NCBI RefSeq assembly: GCF_040120695.1
Contig: NZ_JBEEAC010000008.1
Coordinates: 62,001-126,000 of the forward strand
DNA: 64,000 nt
Source of the DNA: Plantactinospora sp040120695
GTDB taxonomy: Bacteria; Actinomycetota; Actinomycetes; Mycobacteriales; Micromonosporaceae
Direction: 5' to 3'
Every line of letters starts with the position of its first letter. The stretch's first letter is position 1. The notes under the pieces were generated by a model. That model was not told the origin of the DNA. It made no database searches and saw only the letters and a program-made list of their open reading frames with translations. Below are positions 50,384-59,471 of the stretch, piece after piece. Position numbers and translations under genes: made by a program.

Positions 50384-51421
50384 GTGGATCTAGCTAAGGT
50401 GCGGGAACTGTGGAAACCGGAGCCGGGCTGGCTGAACACCGCCAGCTACGGGCTTCCGCCGGATCCGGCCTGGGATGCGCTGCAGGCCGCCCTCGCCGAC
50501 TGGCGGACCGGGCGTACGTCGTGGGAGGGCTGGGACACCGCCACCGGCCGGGCCCGGACCGCCTTCGCCCGGCTGGTCGGGGTACCCGTCCCGGACGTGA
50601 CCGTCGGGGCGACCGTCTCCCAACTTCTCGCCCCGGTCGGGGCCGCGCTGCCCGCCGGAGCCACCGTGCTGGTGCCGGAGGTGGAGTTCACCTCCAACCT
50701 CTTTCCCTGGCTGGTGCACACCGAGCGCGGGGTGCGGGTCCGCACCGTGCCGACGGACCGGCTCGCCGAGGCGGTCGACGCCGACACCGACCTCGTCGCG
50801 TTCAGCCTGGTCCAGTCGGCCGACGGCAGCGTCGCCCGGTACGACGAGATCGTGGCCGCCGCCGAGGCGCACGACGCGCTGGTGGTGGTCGACGCCACCC
50901 AGGGCTGCGGCTGGCTGCCGTTCGACGCGAGCCGGGCGGACGTGGTCGTCGTCGGGGCGTACAAGTGGCTGATGGCACCCCGCGGGGCCGCCTTCGGCTA
51001 CCTCGCTCCCCGGATCCGGGACCGGCTCACCCCGCTGGCCGCGAACTGGTACGCCGGCTCCGACCCGCACGCCTCCTACTACGGCCCGCCGCTGCGGCTG
51101 GCCGAGGGCGCCCGCCGGTTCGACCTCTCCCCGGCCTGGTTCTGCTTCGTCGGCGCCGCCCCGGCCATGGAACTCCTCGTCGAGGTGGGACTGCCGGCGG
51201 TCCGGGAGCACAACGTCGGGCTGGCCAACCGGTTCCTGGCCGGCCTCGGGCAGCCGCCCCGGGACAGCGCGATCGTCACCGTCGACATACCGGGCGCGGC
51301 GGAGAAGCTGGCGGCGGCCGGCGTCCGGGCGGCGGTCCGGGCCGGTCGGGTACGCGCCTCGTTCCACCTCTACTCCACCGAGCAGGACGTCGAGCTGGCC
51401 CTGACCGCCCTGACCTCCTGA
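50384..51421 (+). CDS. Class V aminotransferase-fold PLP enzyme
   Basis: The 345-residue protein has LNTASYGLPP, EVEFTSNLFPWL, FSLVQSADGSVA, VDATQGCGWLPFDAS and the PLP lysine in VVGAYKWLMAPRG. It resembles the IscS/kynureninase class V group, but no cysteine-desulfurase active Cys loop is seen, so it is more likely an aminotransferase or lyase of unknown substrate. GTG at 50384. The divergent TetR gene is a candidate regulator. Confidence 0.87.
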   Translation: MDLAKVRELWKPEPGWLNTASYGLPPDPAWDALQAALADWRTGRTSWEGWDTATGRARTAFARLVGVPVPDVTVGATVSQLLAPVGAALPAGATVLVPEVEFTSNLFPWLVHTERGVRVRTVPTDRLAEAVDADTDLVAFSLVQSADGSVARYDEIVAAAEAHDALVVVDATQGCGWLPFDASRADVVVVGAYKWLMAPRGAAFGYLAPRIRDRLTPLAANWYAGSDPHASYYGPPLRLAEGARRFDLSPAWFCFVGAAPAMELLVEVGLPAVREHNVGLANRFLAGLGQPPRDSAIVTVDIPGAAEKLAAAGVRAAVRAGRVRASFHLYSTEQDVELALTALTS

Positions 51422-51492
51422 CCGTCCCGAACCCTCGACCTCTCCACCGACCGGTCGGGCGGATGCGTCAGCCCGCGGATGCACCGGGGGCG

Positions 51493-51915
51493 TCACTCCA
51501 CGTCGGGTCGGCGCATCTGCTTGAGCTGGCCGCGGCGCTTCTTCTCGGCGAGCCGGCGCTCCTTGGCCCCGCGACTCGGCTTGGTGGGTCGTCTCGGCGG
51601 TGGCGGCGGCGCGATCGCGTCGGCCAGCAGCGCGGCGAGCCGGGCCTGCGCCGCCTCCCGGTTGCGGAGCTGGGCGCGGTGCTCCGAGGCGGTCACCGTC
51701 AGTACGCCGTCCGAGAGTCGGCCGGCCAGCCGGTCCAGCGCCCGGGTCTTGAGCCGCTCCGGCAGCGCCGTCGTGTTCGCCACGTCGAAGGAGAGTTCGG
51801 CCCGGGAGTCGGTGGTGTTCACGCCCTGCCCGCCCGGGCCGCTGGACCGGGAGAACCGCCAGTTCAGTTCCGCCTCCGGGATGACGATGCCCGGTCGGAT
51901 GGTCAGGGGTGCCAT
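51493..51915 (-). CDS. arfB: Alternative ribosome-rescue factor B (peptidyl-tRNA hydrolase)
   Basis: The 140-residue protein has the class I release-factor GGQ loop SSGPGGQGVNTTDSRAEL (about 27-44) and a basic C-terminal tail KPSRGAKERRLAEKKRRGQL that inserts in the empty mRNA channel. It frees ribosomes stalled on mRNA lacking a stop codon. It is convergent with the aminotransferase gene. Confidence 0.95.
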   Translation of the reverse strand: MAPLTIRPGIVIPEAELNWRFSRSSGPGGQGVNTTDSRAELSFDVANTTALPERLKTRALDRLAGRLSDGVLTVTASEHRAQLRNREAAQARLAALLADAIAPPPPPRRPTKPSRGAKERRLAEKKRRGQLKQMRRPDVE

Positions 51916-51932
51916 GTCGTCAACCGTACGGC

Positions 51933-52808
51933 TCAGCCGCCCTTGCCGATGATGGTGTCCGCGGTCTGCTGCACCTGCTCGATCGGGATGGCGAAGCCGA
52001 TCCCGATCGAGCCGTTGCCGTCGATGGTGGCGATCGCGGTGTTCACCCCGACCACCTCGCCCCGGGCGTTGACCAGCGGGCCACCCGAGTTGCCGGGATT
52101 GATCGAGGCGTCGGTCTGCACCGCGCTGTGCCGGTTCTCCCCCAGCTTCACCTGACGGTCCAGCGCGCTGACGATGCCGGCGGTCACCGTGCCGGCCAGC
52201 CCCAGCGGCGAACCGACCGCGAGCACCGGCTCGCCGACCCGGGTGGCGCCGGGCTTGGCCAGCGGCAGCGCCGTCAGCCCGGTCGACGGCGGCACCCGGA
52301 GTACCGCGATGTCGCTGCTGGAGTCCCGGCCGACGATCCGGGCCGGGAACTGCCGGCCGTCCGAGGTCTCCACCATCACCGCGCCGTCGGGCTCCCCGCC
52401 GCCGCCCCGGGCCACGATGTGGTCGTTGGTGACGATGTGCTGGAGGTCGTCGATGGCGAACCCGGAGCCGCTGGCCGACTTGCCACCACCGGCCACCATC
52501 ACCGAGACGACGCCGGGCACCACCTGTGCGGCGGCGGCCACCAGGTCGGCCGGGATGGCGGCCTGCGCCGCTCCGCCCCGCTGTCCGGAGGTCTCCTGGC
52601 TGGCCACCCAGCCGCCGGCCAGGCCACCGGAGCCGATGGAGAGCGCGACCACCGCCAGCGCGGCGAGCAACGCCCGGCGGCGCCGGGCCGCCCGGTCGAT
52701 CGCCAGCACCTGCGCGGGTACGCCGGGAACGCCGCGCCCGTCCGGTTCCAGCTCCGGTGAGATGAACCATGGGCCGCGGGGTTCGCCGAGCCCGGTCTGC
52801 GTTGCCAT
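51933..52808 (-). CDS. Membrane-anchored HtrA-like serine protease without PDZ domain
   Basis: The 291-residue protein has a cytoplasmic N-terminus, one membrane segment (about 46-68, ALLAALAVVALSIGSGGLAGG), and a trypsin-like domain with His in VTNDHIV, Asp in SSSDIAVLRV and Ser in INPGNSGGPLVN. The family usually has a C-terminal PDZ domain; here the protein ends right after the protease fold (AIPIEQVQQTADTIIGKGG). It probably degrades misfolded exported proteins. GAGGAG precedes the ATG. Confidence 0.93.
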   Translation of the reverse strand: MATQTGLGEPRGPWFISPELEPDGRGVPGVPAQVLAIDRAARRRRALLAALAVVALSIGSGGLAGGWVASQETSGQRGGAAQAAIPADLVAAAAQVVPGVVSVMVAGGGKSASGSGFAIDDLQHIVTNDHIVARGGGGEPDGAVMVETSDGRQFPARIVGRDSSSDIAVLRVPPSTGLTALPLAKPGATRVGEPVLAVGSPLGLAGTVTAGIVSALDRQVKLGENRHSAVQTDASINPGNSGGPLVNARGEVVGVNTAIATIDGNGSIGIGFAIPIEQVQQTADTIIGKGG

Positions 52809-52894
52809 AGCTCACTCCTCGTCAGTCCATCGTCGCCATCGCCGGCAGCAGGTGCGCCGCCCGCCCCGGTGGGACCGAGCCGGGCCGGCGGGAT

Positions 52895-53854
52895 CTACGG
52901 CAGCCGGGAGAACCAGGCCATCGAGCCGCCCGCCGCCGCCAGGGCCAGCAGCAGCCCGATCCCGATGAACCGGGCGGCGATGTCCTGCTTCTCCGTGCGG
53001 TAGCCGACCGACGTTCCGATGTCCTCGTACACGGCACGCAGTTCGGCGCTGCTGCCCGCCTCGTGGTAGCCGCCCTTGGTCTGCTCGGCGACCGCCCGCA
53101 GGGTCTGACCGTCCACCGGCACCCGGATCGGCCGGCCACCCCGGGCGACGTAGCCGGTGGCGGTGCCGAACGAGATCGTGTGCACCGGCACGCCCACCTG
53201 CACCGCCTCGTCGGCGGCGGAGATCGGGTCGCGCCCGGAGGTGTTCGCCCCGTCGGAGAGCAGCACGATCCGGGCCGGCGGCGGGTTCTTCGCGGCCTGG
53301 GTGTCGAAGGTCTTGATCGCCTCCAGCGAGGTGCCGATCGCCTCGCCGATCGCGGTGCCCTGCACTCCGGTGCTCCCCTCGGCCAGCCGCCTGATCCCGG
53401 AGTGCAGCGCCGATCGGTCGGTGCCGGGCGGCACGAGTACCGCCGCGCTGCCGGCGAAGGCGACCAGCCCGACGTTGAACTCGTCCGGAAGCGTGTCGGC
53501 GAACCGGTGCGCCGCCGACTTCGCCGCCGCCAGCCGGTCCGGTTCGACGTCGGTGGCCAGCATGGAGGTCGAGACGTCCACCGCCACCATCACGGTGGCC
53601 CGCTCCCGGGGCACCCGCACCTCCGCCTCCGGCCGGGCGAAGCCGACGACCAGCAACGCCAGCATGGCCAGGAACAACCCGGCCGGCACGTGCCGGCGCC
53701 AGGACGGCCGGTCCGGCGCGACCCGGTCCAGCAGCCGCAGGTTGGTGAAGCGGACGGCGTACCGGCTGCGGCGGCGTTGCAGCACGACGTACCAGATGCC
53801 GAGCCCGACCACGCCGAGCAGCAGCAACAGCCGTTCCGGAGACTGCCAGGTCAT
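52895..53854 (-). CDS. VWA-domain membrane protein of the MoxR operon (BatA-like)
   Basis: The 319-residue protein has an N-terminal membrane segment, RRSRYAVRFTNLRLLDRVAP, a second segment near 60-75, and a von Willebrand A domain with the MIDAS motif VAVDVSTSMLATDV and ...LLSDGANTSG. A last membrane helix is near the C-terminus (IGIGLLLALAAAGGSMAWF). Its ATG overlaps the DUF58 stop by four bases. Confidence 0.93.
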   Translation of the reverse strand: MTWQSPERLLLLLGVVGLGIWYVVLQRRRSRYAVRFTNLRLLDRVAPDRPSWRRHVPAGLFLAMLALLVVGFARPEAEVRVPRERATVMVAVDVSTSMLATDVEPDRLAAAKSAAHRFADTLPDEFNVGLVAFAGSAAVLVPPGTDRSALHSGIRRLAEGSTGVQGTAIGEAIGTSLEAIKTFDTQAAKNPPPARIVLLSDGANTSGRDPISAADEAVQVGVPVHTISFGTATGYVARGGRPIRVPVDGQTLRAVAEQTKGGYHEAGSSAELRAVYEDIGTSVGYRTEKQDIAARFIGIGLLLALAAAGGSMAWFSRLP

Positions 53855-54906
53855 ACCGCGCCTCCCCGTACCGCTGCGGCGGACGGCCGGGCCGCGCCGG
53901 CCAGCCGCCGCTGGGTGTGTACGTGCCGGACGATGTCCGCGATCCAGTCCCGGTCGGTACGCAGCGACAGGTGCGCGGCCCCCGCCCGGCGCAGCGCCTG
54001 CCGGACCAGTTCCCGCTGGCTGGCAGCGGCGGCGGCGTACCGCTGCCGGAGCCGGCGGTCCGCGGTGGACACCTCGCGTCGCCGGCCCGTCTCCGGGTCG
54101 ACCAGGGTGACCAGTCCGACGTCCGGCAGCTCCAGTTCGCGCGGGTCGACCACCTCGACCGCCAGCACCTGGTGGCGTACGCCGAGCCGGCGGACGGCCC
54201 GCTCCCAGGCCGGCGTGCCGCCGGAGGTGTCGGGCAGCCCGTCGAGGAAGTCGGAGACCAGCACCGCCAGTCCCCGGCCGGCGCTGGCCCGGTGCAGTGT
54301 GGTCACCGCGTCGGCGAGCGACGGCGCGCCGCTCGCCAGGTCGGGCCGGGGCGCCGCGAGCAGCATGTTGAGCAGGCCCAGCAGGTGGGCCCGGCCGGCC
54401 CGGGCCGGAAAGCGGCGGATCCCGGCGTCGTCGAGCAGGTGTACGCCCAACCGGTTGCCGACCCCGGCGGTGAGGAAGCCGACCGCCGCCGTGGCGGCCA
54501 CCGCGAGTTCCCGCTTGTCCAGGTCGGCCGTGCCGAAATGCATGCTCGGGGTGGAGTCGACCAGCAGCCAGGTGGTCAGTTCCCGGTCGGCGTCCACCTC
54601 ACGGACGTGCGGCAGGGTGGTCCGGGCGGTCACCGCCCAGTCCATCCGGCGGACCTCGTCCTCGCCCGGCCGATACTCCCGGGCGCCGCTGATCTCGCTG
54701 CCGGGCCCCGGCAGCAGGCCGAGGTGCTGGCCGTGCAGCAGCCCGTCGAGCCGCCGGGTGACCAGCAGCTCCAGCCGGCGCAGCCGGTGCTCGGGGACGA
54801 GTTGCCGCAACGTCGGGTCGCCGCTGTCCCGGTGCACGCCGTCCGGGCCGGTCCGGCCGTCCCGAGCCGCCCGGCCGGTCCACCCCGGCTGGCCGAGCCG
54901 GCTCAC
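53851..54906 (-). CDS. DUF58 protein of the MoxR operon
   Basis: The 351-residue protein has GPGSEISGAREYRPGEDEVRRMDW, the DUF58 signature, followed by a VWA-like region with LLVDSTPSMHFG and VLVSDFLDGLPD. DUF58 proteins partner with MoxR ATPases in chaperone-like assembly of enzymes or envelope complexes. Four-base overlaps with both neighbours show translational coupling. Confidence 0.94.
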   Translation of the reverse strand: MSRLGQPGWTGRAARDGRTGPDGVHRDSGDPTLRQLVPEHRLRRLELLVTRRLDGLLHGQHLGLLPGPGSEISGAREYRPGEDEVRRMDWAVTARTTLPHVREVDADRELTTWLLVDSTPSMHFGTADLDKRELAVAATAAVGFLTAGVGNRLGVHLLDDAGIRRFPARAGRAHLLGLLNMLLAAPRPDLASGAPSLADAVTTLHRASAGRGLAVLVSDFLDGLPDTSGGTPAWERAVRRLGVRHQVLAVEVVDPRELELPDVGLVTLVDPETGRRREVSTADRRLRQRYAAAAASQRELVRQALRRAGAAHLSLRTDRDWIADIVRHVHTQRRLAGAARPSAAAVRGGAV

Positions 54907-55943
54907 GCGACCGCCAGACCGCGCCGCTGTTCCTCACGGCTCGGCGCGATCCTGGGCGGTGGGACCGCCTCGACGAGACGGCGTACCACCGACTCCGCCG
55001 GTACCCCGTCGGCGATCGCGTCGAACGACAGCACCAGCCGGTGCGCGATCACGTCGCAGGCGAGATCGCGTACGTCGTCCGGCAGCACGTAGTCCCGGCC
55101 GCGCAGCAGCGCCTGGGCCCGGGCGGCGGCGACCAGCCCGAGGGTGGCCCGGGGACTCGCCCCGTACGCGAGCAGCGGCGCCACCTCCGGCACCCCGAAC
55201 CGGGCGGGATCCCGGGTGGCCAGGATCAGCCGTACGACGTACTCGGCGAGGGCGTGGTGCACGAAGACCCGACTGGCCCGGTCCTGGAGGGCCCGCAGCC
55301 GCTCCGGATCGAGTACCGCCCGGGCGGTCGGCCGCTCCGCGCTCATCCGGTAGAGGATGGCCAGCTCGTCGACGTCGGTGGGATAGTCGACGAGGATCTT
55401 CAGCAGGAACCGGTCCCGTTGCGCCTCCGGCAGCTGGTAGACCCCCTCCGACTCGATCGGGTTCTGGGTGGCCAGCACCAGGAACGGCTCCGGTACCGGA
55501 TAACTGCGGCCGCCGATCGAGACCTGCCGCTCGGCCATCGCCTCCAGCAACGCCGACTGCACCTTCGCCGGCGCCCGGTTGATCTCGTCGGCCAGCACCA
55601 GGTTCGCCATCACCGGCCCCAGCTCCACGTCGAAGCTCTCCGACGAAGCCCGGTAGATCCGGGTACCCACGATGTCCGACGGCACCAGGTCCGGAGTGAA
55701 CTGGATCCGGGAAAAACTCCCACCCACCGCCACCGCCACCGTCTGCGCGGCGAGGGTCTTCGCCACTCCCGGTACGCCCTCCAGCAGGCAGTGCCCGTCG
55801 GCCAGCAACGCGGTGAAGAGCCGCTCCACCAGCCTGTCCTGCCCGACGATCACCCGCTTGACCTCGAAGAGGGCCTGCTCCAGCTCGGGGCCGGCGGCAG
55901 CCGTCTCGACCGGCCTGGGGCGGGTGGCCACGGTGTCTGACAT
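54903..55943 (-). CDS. moxR: MoxR-family AAA ATPase
   Basis: The 346-residue ATPase has Walker A EGVPGVAKT, Walker B NLVLADEINRAP, the sensor I region LVLATQNPIESEGVYQLPEAQRDRF and the C-terminal lid. MoxR ATPases act with DUF58 and VWA proteins encoded in the same operon, here moxR-DUF58-VWA. A GTG at 55952 is an alternative start. The ORF extends to 56078 but without a ribosome-binding site. Confidence 0.95.
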   Translation of the reverse strand: MSDTVATRPRPVETAAAGPELEQALFEVKRVIVGQDRLVERLFTALLADGHCLLEGVPGVAKTLAAQTVAVAVGGSFSRIQFTPDLVPSDIVGTRIYRASSESFDVELGPVMANLVLADEINRAPAKVQSALLEAMAERQVSIGGRSYPVPEPFLVLATQNPIESEGVYQLPEAQRDRFLLKILVDYPTDVDELAILYRMSAERPTARAVLDPERLRALQDRASRVFVHHALAEYVVRLILATRDPARFGVPEVAPLLAYGASPRATLGLVAAARAQALLRGRDYVLPDDVRDLACDVIAHRLVLSFDAIADGVPAESVVRRLVEAVPPPRIAPSREEQRRGLAVA

Positions 55944-56122
55944 GTCCGTCACGGTGCGGGCTTCCCGACCTCGCCGACGGCAAACCCGGGTCGGCACGGT
56001 GTCCGGAGAAGTTCCGGCACGGCCACCACTCGGGACACCCGGAACCTCCCGCGTACCAATAAACTCGGCCGCACACAAACCCGTCAGCGACGCCGGGACG
56101 GGACGAAACGCCGGAGGCGCCT

Positions 56123-57259
56123 GTGTTGCTGCGACGGTACGGAGCGGTACTGCTGGCGGTCGCCTCGGCGGTGGTCCTCGCGGCGCCCGCGGCGGCGGCC
56201 CCCGATCCGCTTCCCCCGCCGAGCTACGCCGGGTTCCGGCTGGTCAAGGCGATCCCCGGCGAGCCCGGCACGCCGCGGATCACCCTGCCCGCCGGCTACG
56301 AGCTCGTCCCCGGCGCCTCGACACAGGTTGCCAGCCGGGCCGAGTACTACTCCTTCGTCCGGGGGCCGCGCAGCGAGGCGGTCACCGTCACCGTCGACTG
56401 GCCGGGCACCTGGGTCGGCTCGGTGGTCGCCACCGACACCCGGCTGGCGATCCGCCGGCACGCCGGTGCGCCCTACCGGATCAGCTTCACCCTGCCGGTG
56501 ACCTGGTCGTCGGTGAACGCCAACCAGGCGACGGTGCAGGTCTGGAGCATGCTCAGCCCGGAGACCTCGACCGGGCTGCACTGGCGGATCGAGCACAACG
56601 ACCCGGACCGGGTGGCCGGGCCGTGGACCAGCGTCGCATGGCCGGCGACGCAGGCCGCCTCGGTGATCAACTACATGGTCGCCAGCGAGGCGGTGCTCCA
56701 GGACTCCGGGCTGGTCGCCGAGGCCCGGCGCAGGGGCCACTTCTTCTCGCTGATGGGCTTCGAGACAAACAACGCGCTGCACCCGGACAACCCGCCGCAC
56801 TGGCACCTGGCGTACTACCCCGGCCTCAGCTACGGCGCGCCCCGGGCGCACGTGCCGCACTTCTGGGTCGACGCGCAGGGCCGGACCTACTACAACGGGA
56901 TGGACATCCAGGGTCAGGGCCGCAGCCGCTTCTACGCCGGTGATCCGGCGCAGATCCGCGACGCCGACGACAACCTCGTCGTCACCCTCACCATCCGGGC
57001 CGACGGCGGACTGGACATCGACCCGCCGGCCGGGCCGCGCTACTCGATCACCGCCCCGGACGGGAACTTCTCACACCAGGTCGACGTCGCCCGGGACGGG
57101 GTGCCGTGGCGCTCCGTGGTGAGCCGGGACCACGTGAAGATCGGCGTGCTGGTCGTCCAGGTGCGGGACCGGCAGTCCAGCCGGCCGCACCGGACCACCG
57201 TGCACCAGTACGACGCGCTGACCGGGGTGCTGACCCACACCTGGCCCGGCCCGCACTAG
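56123..57259 (+). CDS. Secreted protein, function unknown
   Basis: The 378-residue protein has a signal peptide (LLRRYGAVLLAVASAVVLAAPAAAA) and a mature part rich in aromatic, His and Pro residues: GFETNNALHPDNPPHWHLAYYPG, HVPHFWVDAQGRTYYNGMDIQ and FYAGDPAQIRDADDNLVVTLTI. No family was recognised; the His/Trp/Asp cluster hints at a metal or sugar site. GGAGG precedes the GTG. It is divergent from moxR. Confidence 0.75.
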   Translation: MLLRRYGAVLLAVASAVVLAAPAAAAPDPLPPPSYAGFRLVKAIPGEPGTPRITLPAGYELVPGASTQVASRAEYYSFVRGPRSEAVTVTVDWPGTWVGSVVATDTRLAIRRHAGAPYRISFTLPVTWSSVNANQATVQVWSMLSPETSTGLHWRIEHNDPDRVAGPWTSVAWPATQAASVINYMVASEAVLQDSGLVAEARRRGHFFSLMGFETNNALHPDNPPHWHLAYYPGLSYGAPRAHVPHFWVDAQGRTYYNGMDIQGQGRSRFYAGDPAQIRDADDNLVVTLTIRADGGLDIDPPAGPRYSITAPDGNFSHQVDVARDGVPWRSVVSRDHVKIGVLVVQVRDRQSSRPHRTTVHQYDALTGVLTHTWPGPH

Positions 57260-57320
57260 GTCCGTACCGCCTGCACGCGCTCTTCACCAGTCCTCCACAA
57301 TCGACGGCTACCTTGCCGTC

Positions 57321-58736
57321 GTGGATGTCGATCTCGCACCGGAGCCGCCGCCGGCCGCTCCGGTCCGGACCCGTCGGCGACTGCTGACCGGGCTCTGCTG
57401 GCTGCTGTCGCTGCCGGTGCCCGGCCTGCTGGCGGTACGGCTGACCGGGCTGGAGCGGGGCCCCCTGGTGCAACTGGTGGCCTTCACGCCGTACCTGCTG
57501 GCCTGGGCGTCACTGCCGCTCGGGCTGGCCCTGGCCACCCGGCGTCGGTGGGCGGCGGGCACCTCGGCGGTCGCCGTGCTCGTGCTGCTCGTGCTGGTCG
57601 CGCCGCGCGCGCTGCCGGACCGGCAGCCGGCCATCGGCGGCACTTCGCTGCGGGTGCTCACCGCCAACCTCCTCGCCGGGGCCGCCGAGCCGGCGGCGCT
57701 GGTGGCGCTGGTCCGGGCCGAACGGGTCGACGTGCTCGCCGCGCAGGAGTTCACCCCGGACGCCGAGGCGGCACTGCACCGGCTCGGCCTGGCCGAGCTG
57801 CTGCCGTACCGGCAGGTCAACCCGGAGCTCGGCACGACCGGTTCGGCGCTGTACTCCCGCCATCCGCTTCGGCAGGCCGGTACCCGACGCAACGGGGGCG
57901 GCTTCTCCCAGGCGTACGCGACGGTCCATCCTCCGGACTGGCCGGCGGTGCTGGTGGAGTCGGTGCATCCGTTGGCGCCCGCCTCCCTGGCCGGGCTGCC
58001 GGATTGGCGGGCGGACCTGGCGGCGCAGCCACCGGCCACCCCGGACGGTCCGCTGCGGGTTCTGGCCGGGGACTTCAACGCCACCCTCGACCACGCCCCG
58101 CTGCGCGATTTGCTCGACACCGGGTACGTCGACGCGGCCGACTCGGTCGGGATGGGGCTCACCGGCACCTGGGGCCCGTACGACGGCGATCCGATCCCGC
58201 CGGTGACCATCGACCACGTGCTGGTGGACCGGCGGATCGCGGTCGACCGGGTGGCGGTGTTCCGGCTGCCCGGCTCCGACCACCGTCCGGTCCTCGCCGA
58301 CCTGGCCCTACCCACCCGCTGCCCGGCCCCGAGCCCTACCCACCCGCTGACCGGCCCCGAGCCCTTGCCCACCCCGCTGGCCGGCCCGAGCGTCCGGGTC
58401 TCGCCGCAGGGTCGGGTCGCGGTGCCTGCCCACCCGCTGGCCGGCCCTGATCCCTACCCGACCGGCACCCGGGAACGCCGCCGGCCTCCGTGTCCGTTCG
58501 GGGGGACACGGAGGCCGGCGGGCACCGGGGGTCAGGGCAGGAACACCGCCAGGTGGAAGCTCCGGTTGGCCGGCTGGTTGGCCGCGTTCCAGGTCTGCAC
58601 GAAGACACCCTGGGCCAGGTTGGTCCGACCGACGACCGAGATGAAGCCGGACGGCGAGGTGCCGACACTCCCGGTCAACCCGATCGTGCCGACGAACGCC
58701 CCGTTGTTCACCGGCACGTTGAAGACCACCTGGTAG
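57321..58736 (+). CDS. Membrane-anchored endonuclease/exonuclease/phosphatase-family protein with read-through tail
   Basis: Three membrane segments (about 20-100) precede an EEP domain: LRVLTANLLAG, ILAAQEF-like VLAAQEFTPDAE, LAGDFNATLDH and GSDHRPVLADL, carrying the catalytic Asn, Glu, Asp and His. The family fold ends near residue 332. The frame then continues ~140 residues through Pro-rich repeats, a perfect hairpin and 205 bases antisense to the next gene before TGA at 58734-58736. Either the original stop was lost or the true mRNA ends before a stop codon. GTG at 57321. Confidence 0.8.
   Translation: MDVDLAPEPPPAAPVRTRRRLLTGLCWLLSLPVPGLLAVRLTGLERGPLVQLVAFTPYLLAWASLPLGLALATRRRWAAGTSAVAVLVLLVLVAPRALPDRQPAIGGTSLRVLTANLLAGAAEPAALVALVRAERVDVLAAQEFTPDAEAALHRLGLAELLPYRQVNPELGTTGSALYSRHPLRQAGTRRNGGGFSQAYATVHPPDWPAVLVESVHPLAPASLAGLPDWRADLAAQPPATPDGPLRVLAGDFNATLDHAPLRDLLDTGYVDAADSVGMGLTGTWGPYDGDPIPPVTIDHVLVDRRIAVDRVAVFRLPGSDHRPVLADLALPTRCPAPSPTHPLTGPEPLPTPLAGPSVRVSPQGRVAVPAHPLAGPDPYPTGTRERRRPPCPFGGTRRPAGTGGQGRNTARWKLRLAGWLAAFQVCTKTPWARLVRPTTEMKPDGEVPTLPVNPIVPTNAPLFTGTLKTTW
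58308..58452 (+). repeat. ~28-base repeats in the tail of the EEP gene
   Basis: Units at 58308-58335, 58336-58363, 58364-58390 and a separated one at 58425-58452 share CCCACCCGCTGACCGGCCCC plus GAGCC. The period is not a multiple of three, and CGCTGA in unit 2 would be a stop in another frame. Confidence 0.85.
58478..58521. terminator. Bidirectional 18-bp terminator inside the EEP reading frame
   Basis: CCGCCGGCCTCCGTGTCC (58478-58495 on the plus strand) pairs with GGACACGGAGGCCGGCGG (58504-58521) around an 8-base loop. It is 11 bases past the stop of the leftward gene at 58532 and lies inside the EEP open frame, 215 bases before its stop codon. Confidence 0.85.
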
Positions 58737-59047
58737 AGGCCGACGCCCAGCAGGGTCACCGAAACCGCCTGGCTGCCGCGGATCAGACCGCCGTTCGCGC
58801 TGACCACGGCGAAGATCTGCGCGCTCGACGCCTGTACGGCGGCGTCGCCCTTGAGCAGCGCGGCCCTGGCCAGGTCGATGTCGGCCTGGGTCACCGGCGG
58901 CTGCTCGACCATCTTGCCGTTGATCCGGACCGCGTCGGGGTCGCCTCGGTGGCTCGGGCCGGCGACGGCGATCCCGCCACCGACGAGGGTCAGCGCGAGT
59001 GCTCCGACGGCTAGCAGGATCGTCTTACGTCCAAAGAATCTGGCCAT
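58532..59047 (-). CDS. Small secreted protein, function unknown
   Basis: The 171-residue protein has a signal peptide (FFGRKTILLAVGALALTLVGGGIAVAG) and a beta-rich mature domain with VFNVPVNNGAFVGTIGLTG, GFISVVGRTNLAQGVFVQTW and NRSFHLAVFLP. The regular alternation of small and hydrophobic residues suggests a beta-sandwich. No family was recognised. It overlaps the convergent EEP frame by 205 bases. Confidence 0.75.
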   Translation of the reverse strand: MARFFGRKTILLAVGALALTLVGGGIAVAGPSHRGDPDAVRINGKMVEQPPVTQADIDLARAALLKGDAAVQASSAQIFAVVSANGGLIRGSQAVSVTLLGVGLYQVVFNVPVNNGAFVGTIGLTGSVGTSPSGFISVVGRTNLAQGVFVQTWNAANQPANRSFHLAVFLP

Positions 59048-59471
59048 GACGTCATCTCTTTCTTTCTACCCAGGATGGTGATGGTCTCTCCGATGTTGGA
59101 GATGGTCCGAACTGTCGACCTGCTGTTCCGGGTACACCCCGTCCGCTCCCGACTCGTGACCAATGACTGCCCGACAATTGCACGGACGGTTTCAGCACGA
59201 ATCACCGACGGACGGGAGGCTGCGCCAGTGCCTGACGCACGATTGTTTCGCCTTCTGAACGCCCGACCGGCGCCGATCGTCGCCCCGCGTTCACCAGCTA
59301 ATACTACTTAGAGTGGCCACTCAACAACCATGAGCGAACATAGCATTCGGCAAAGCAGCAGGTCAATAGCGGTTTCATCTGCCCGTGGCCGCCGATCCGG
59401 CGGGGCGCACAACGGGCCGCCACAGCCGGCGTGCGATTTTCAAGAATGCGTACCACTCTCGAGTCTCACAT

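Noticed and set aside
59075..59311. 78-codon plus-strand ORF in the gap before cimA
   Set aside because: No ribosome-binding site, poor third-position GC compared with real genes here, and no recognisable domain.
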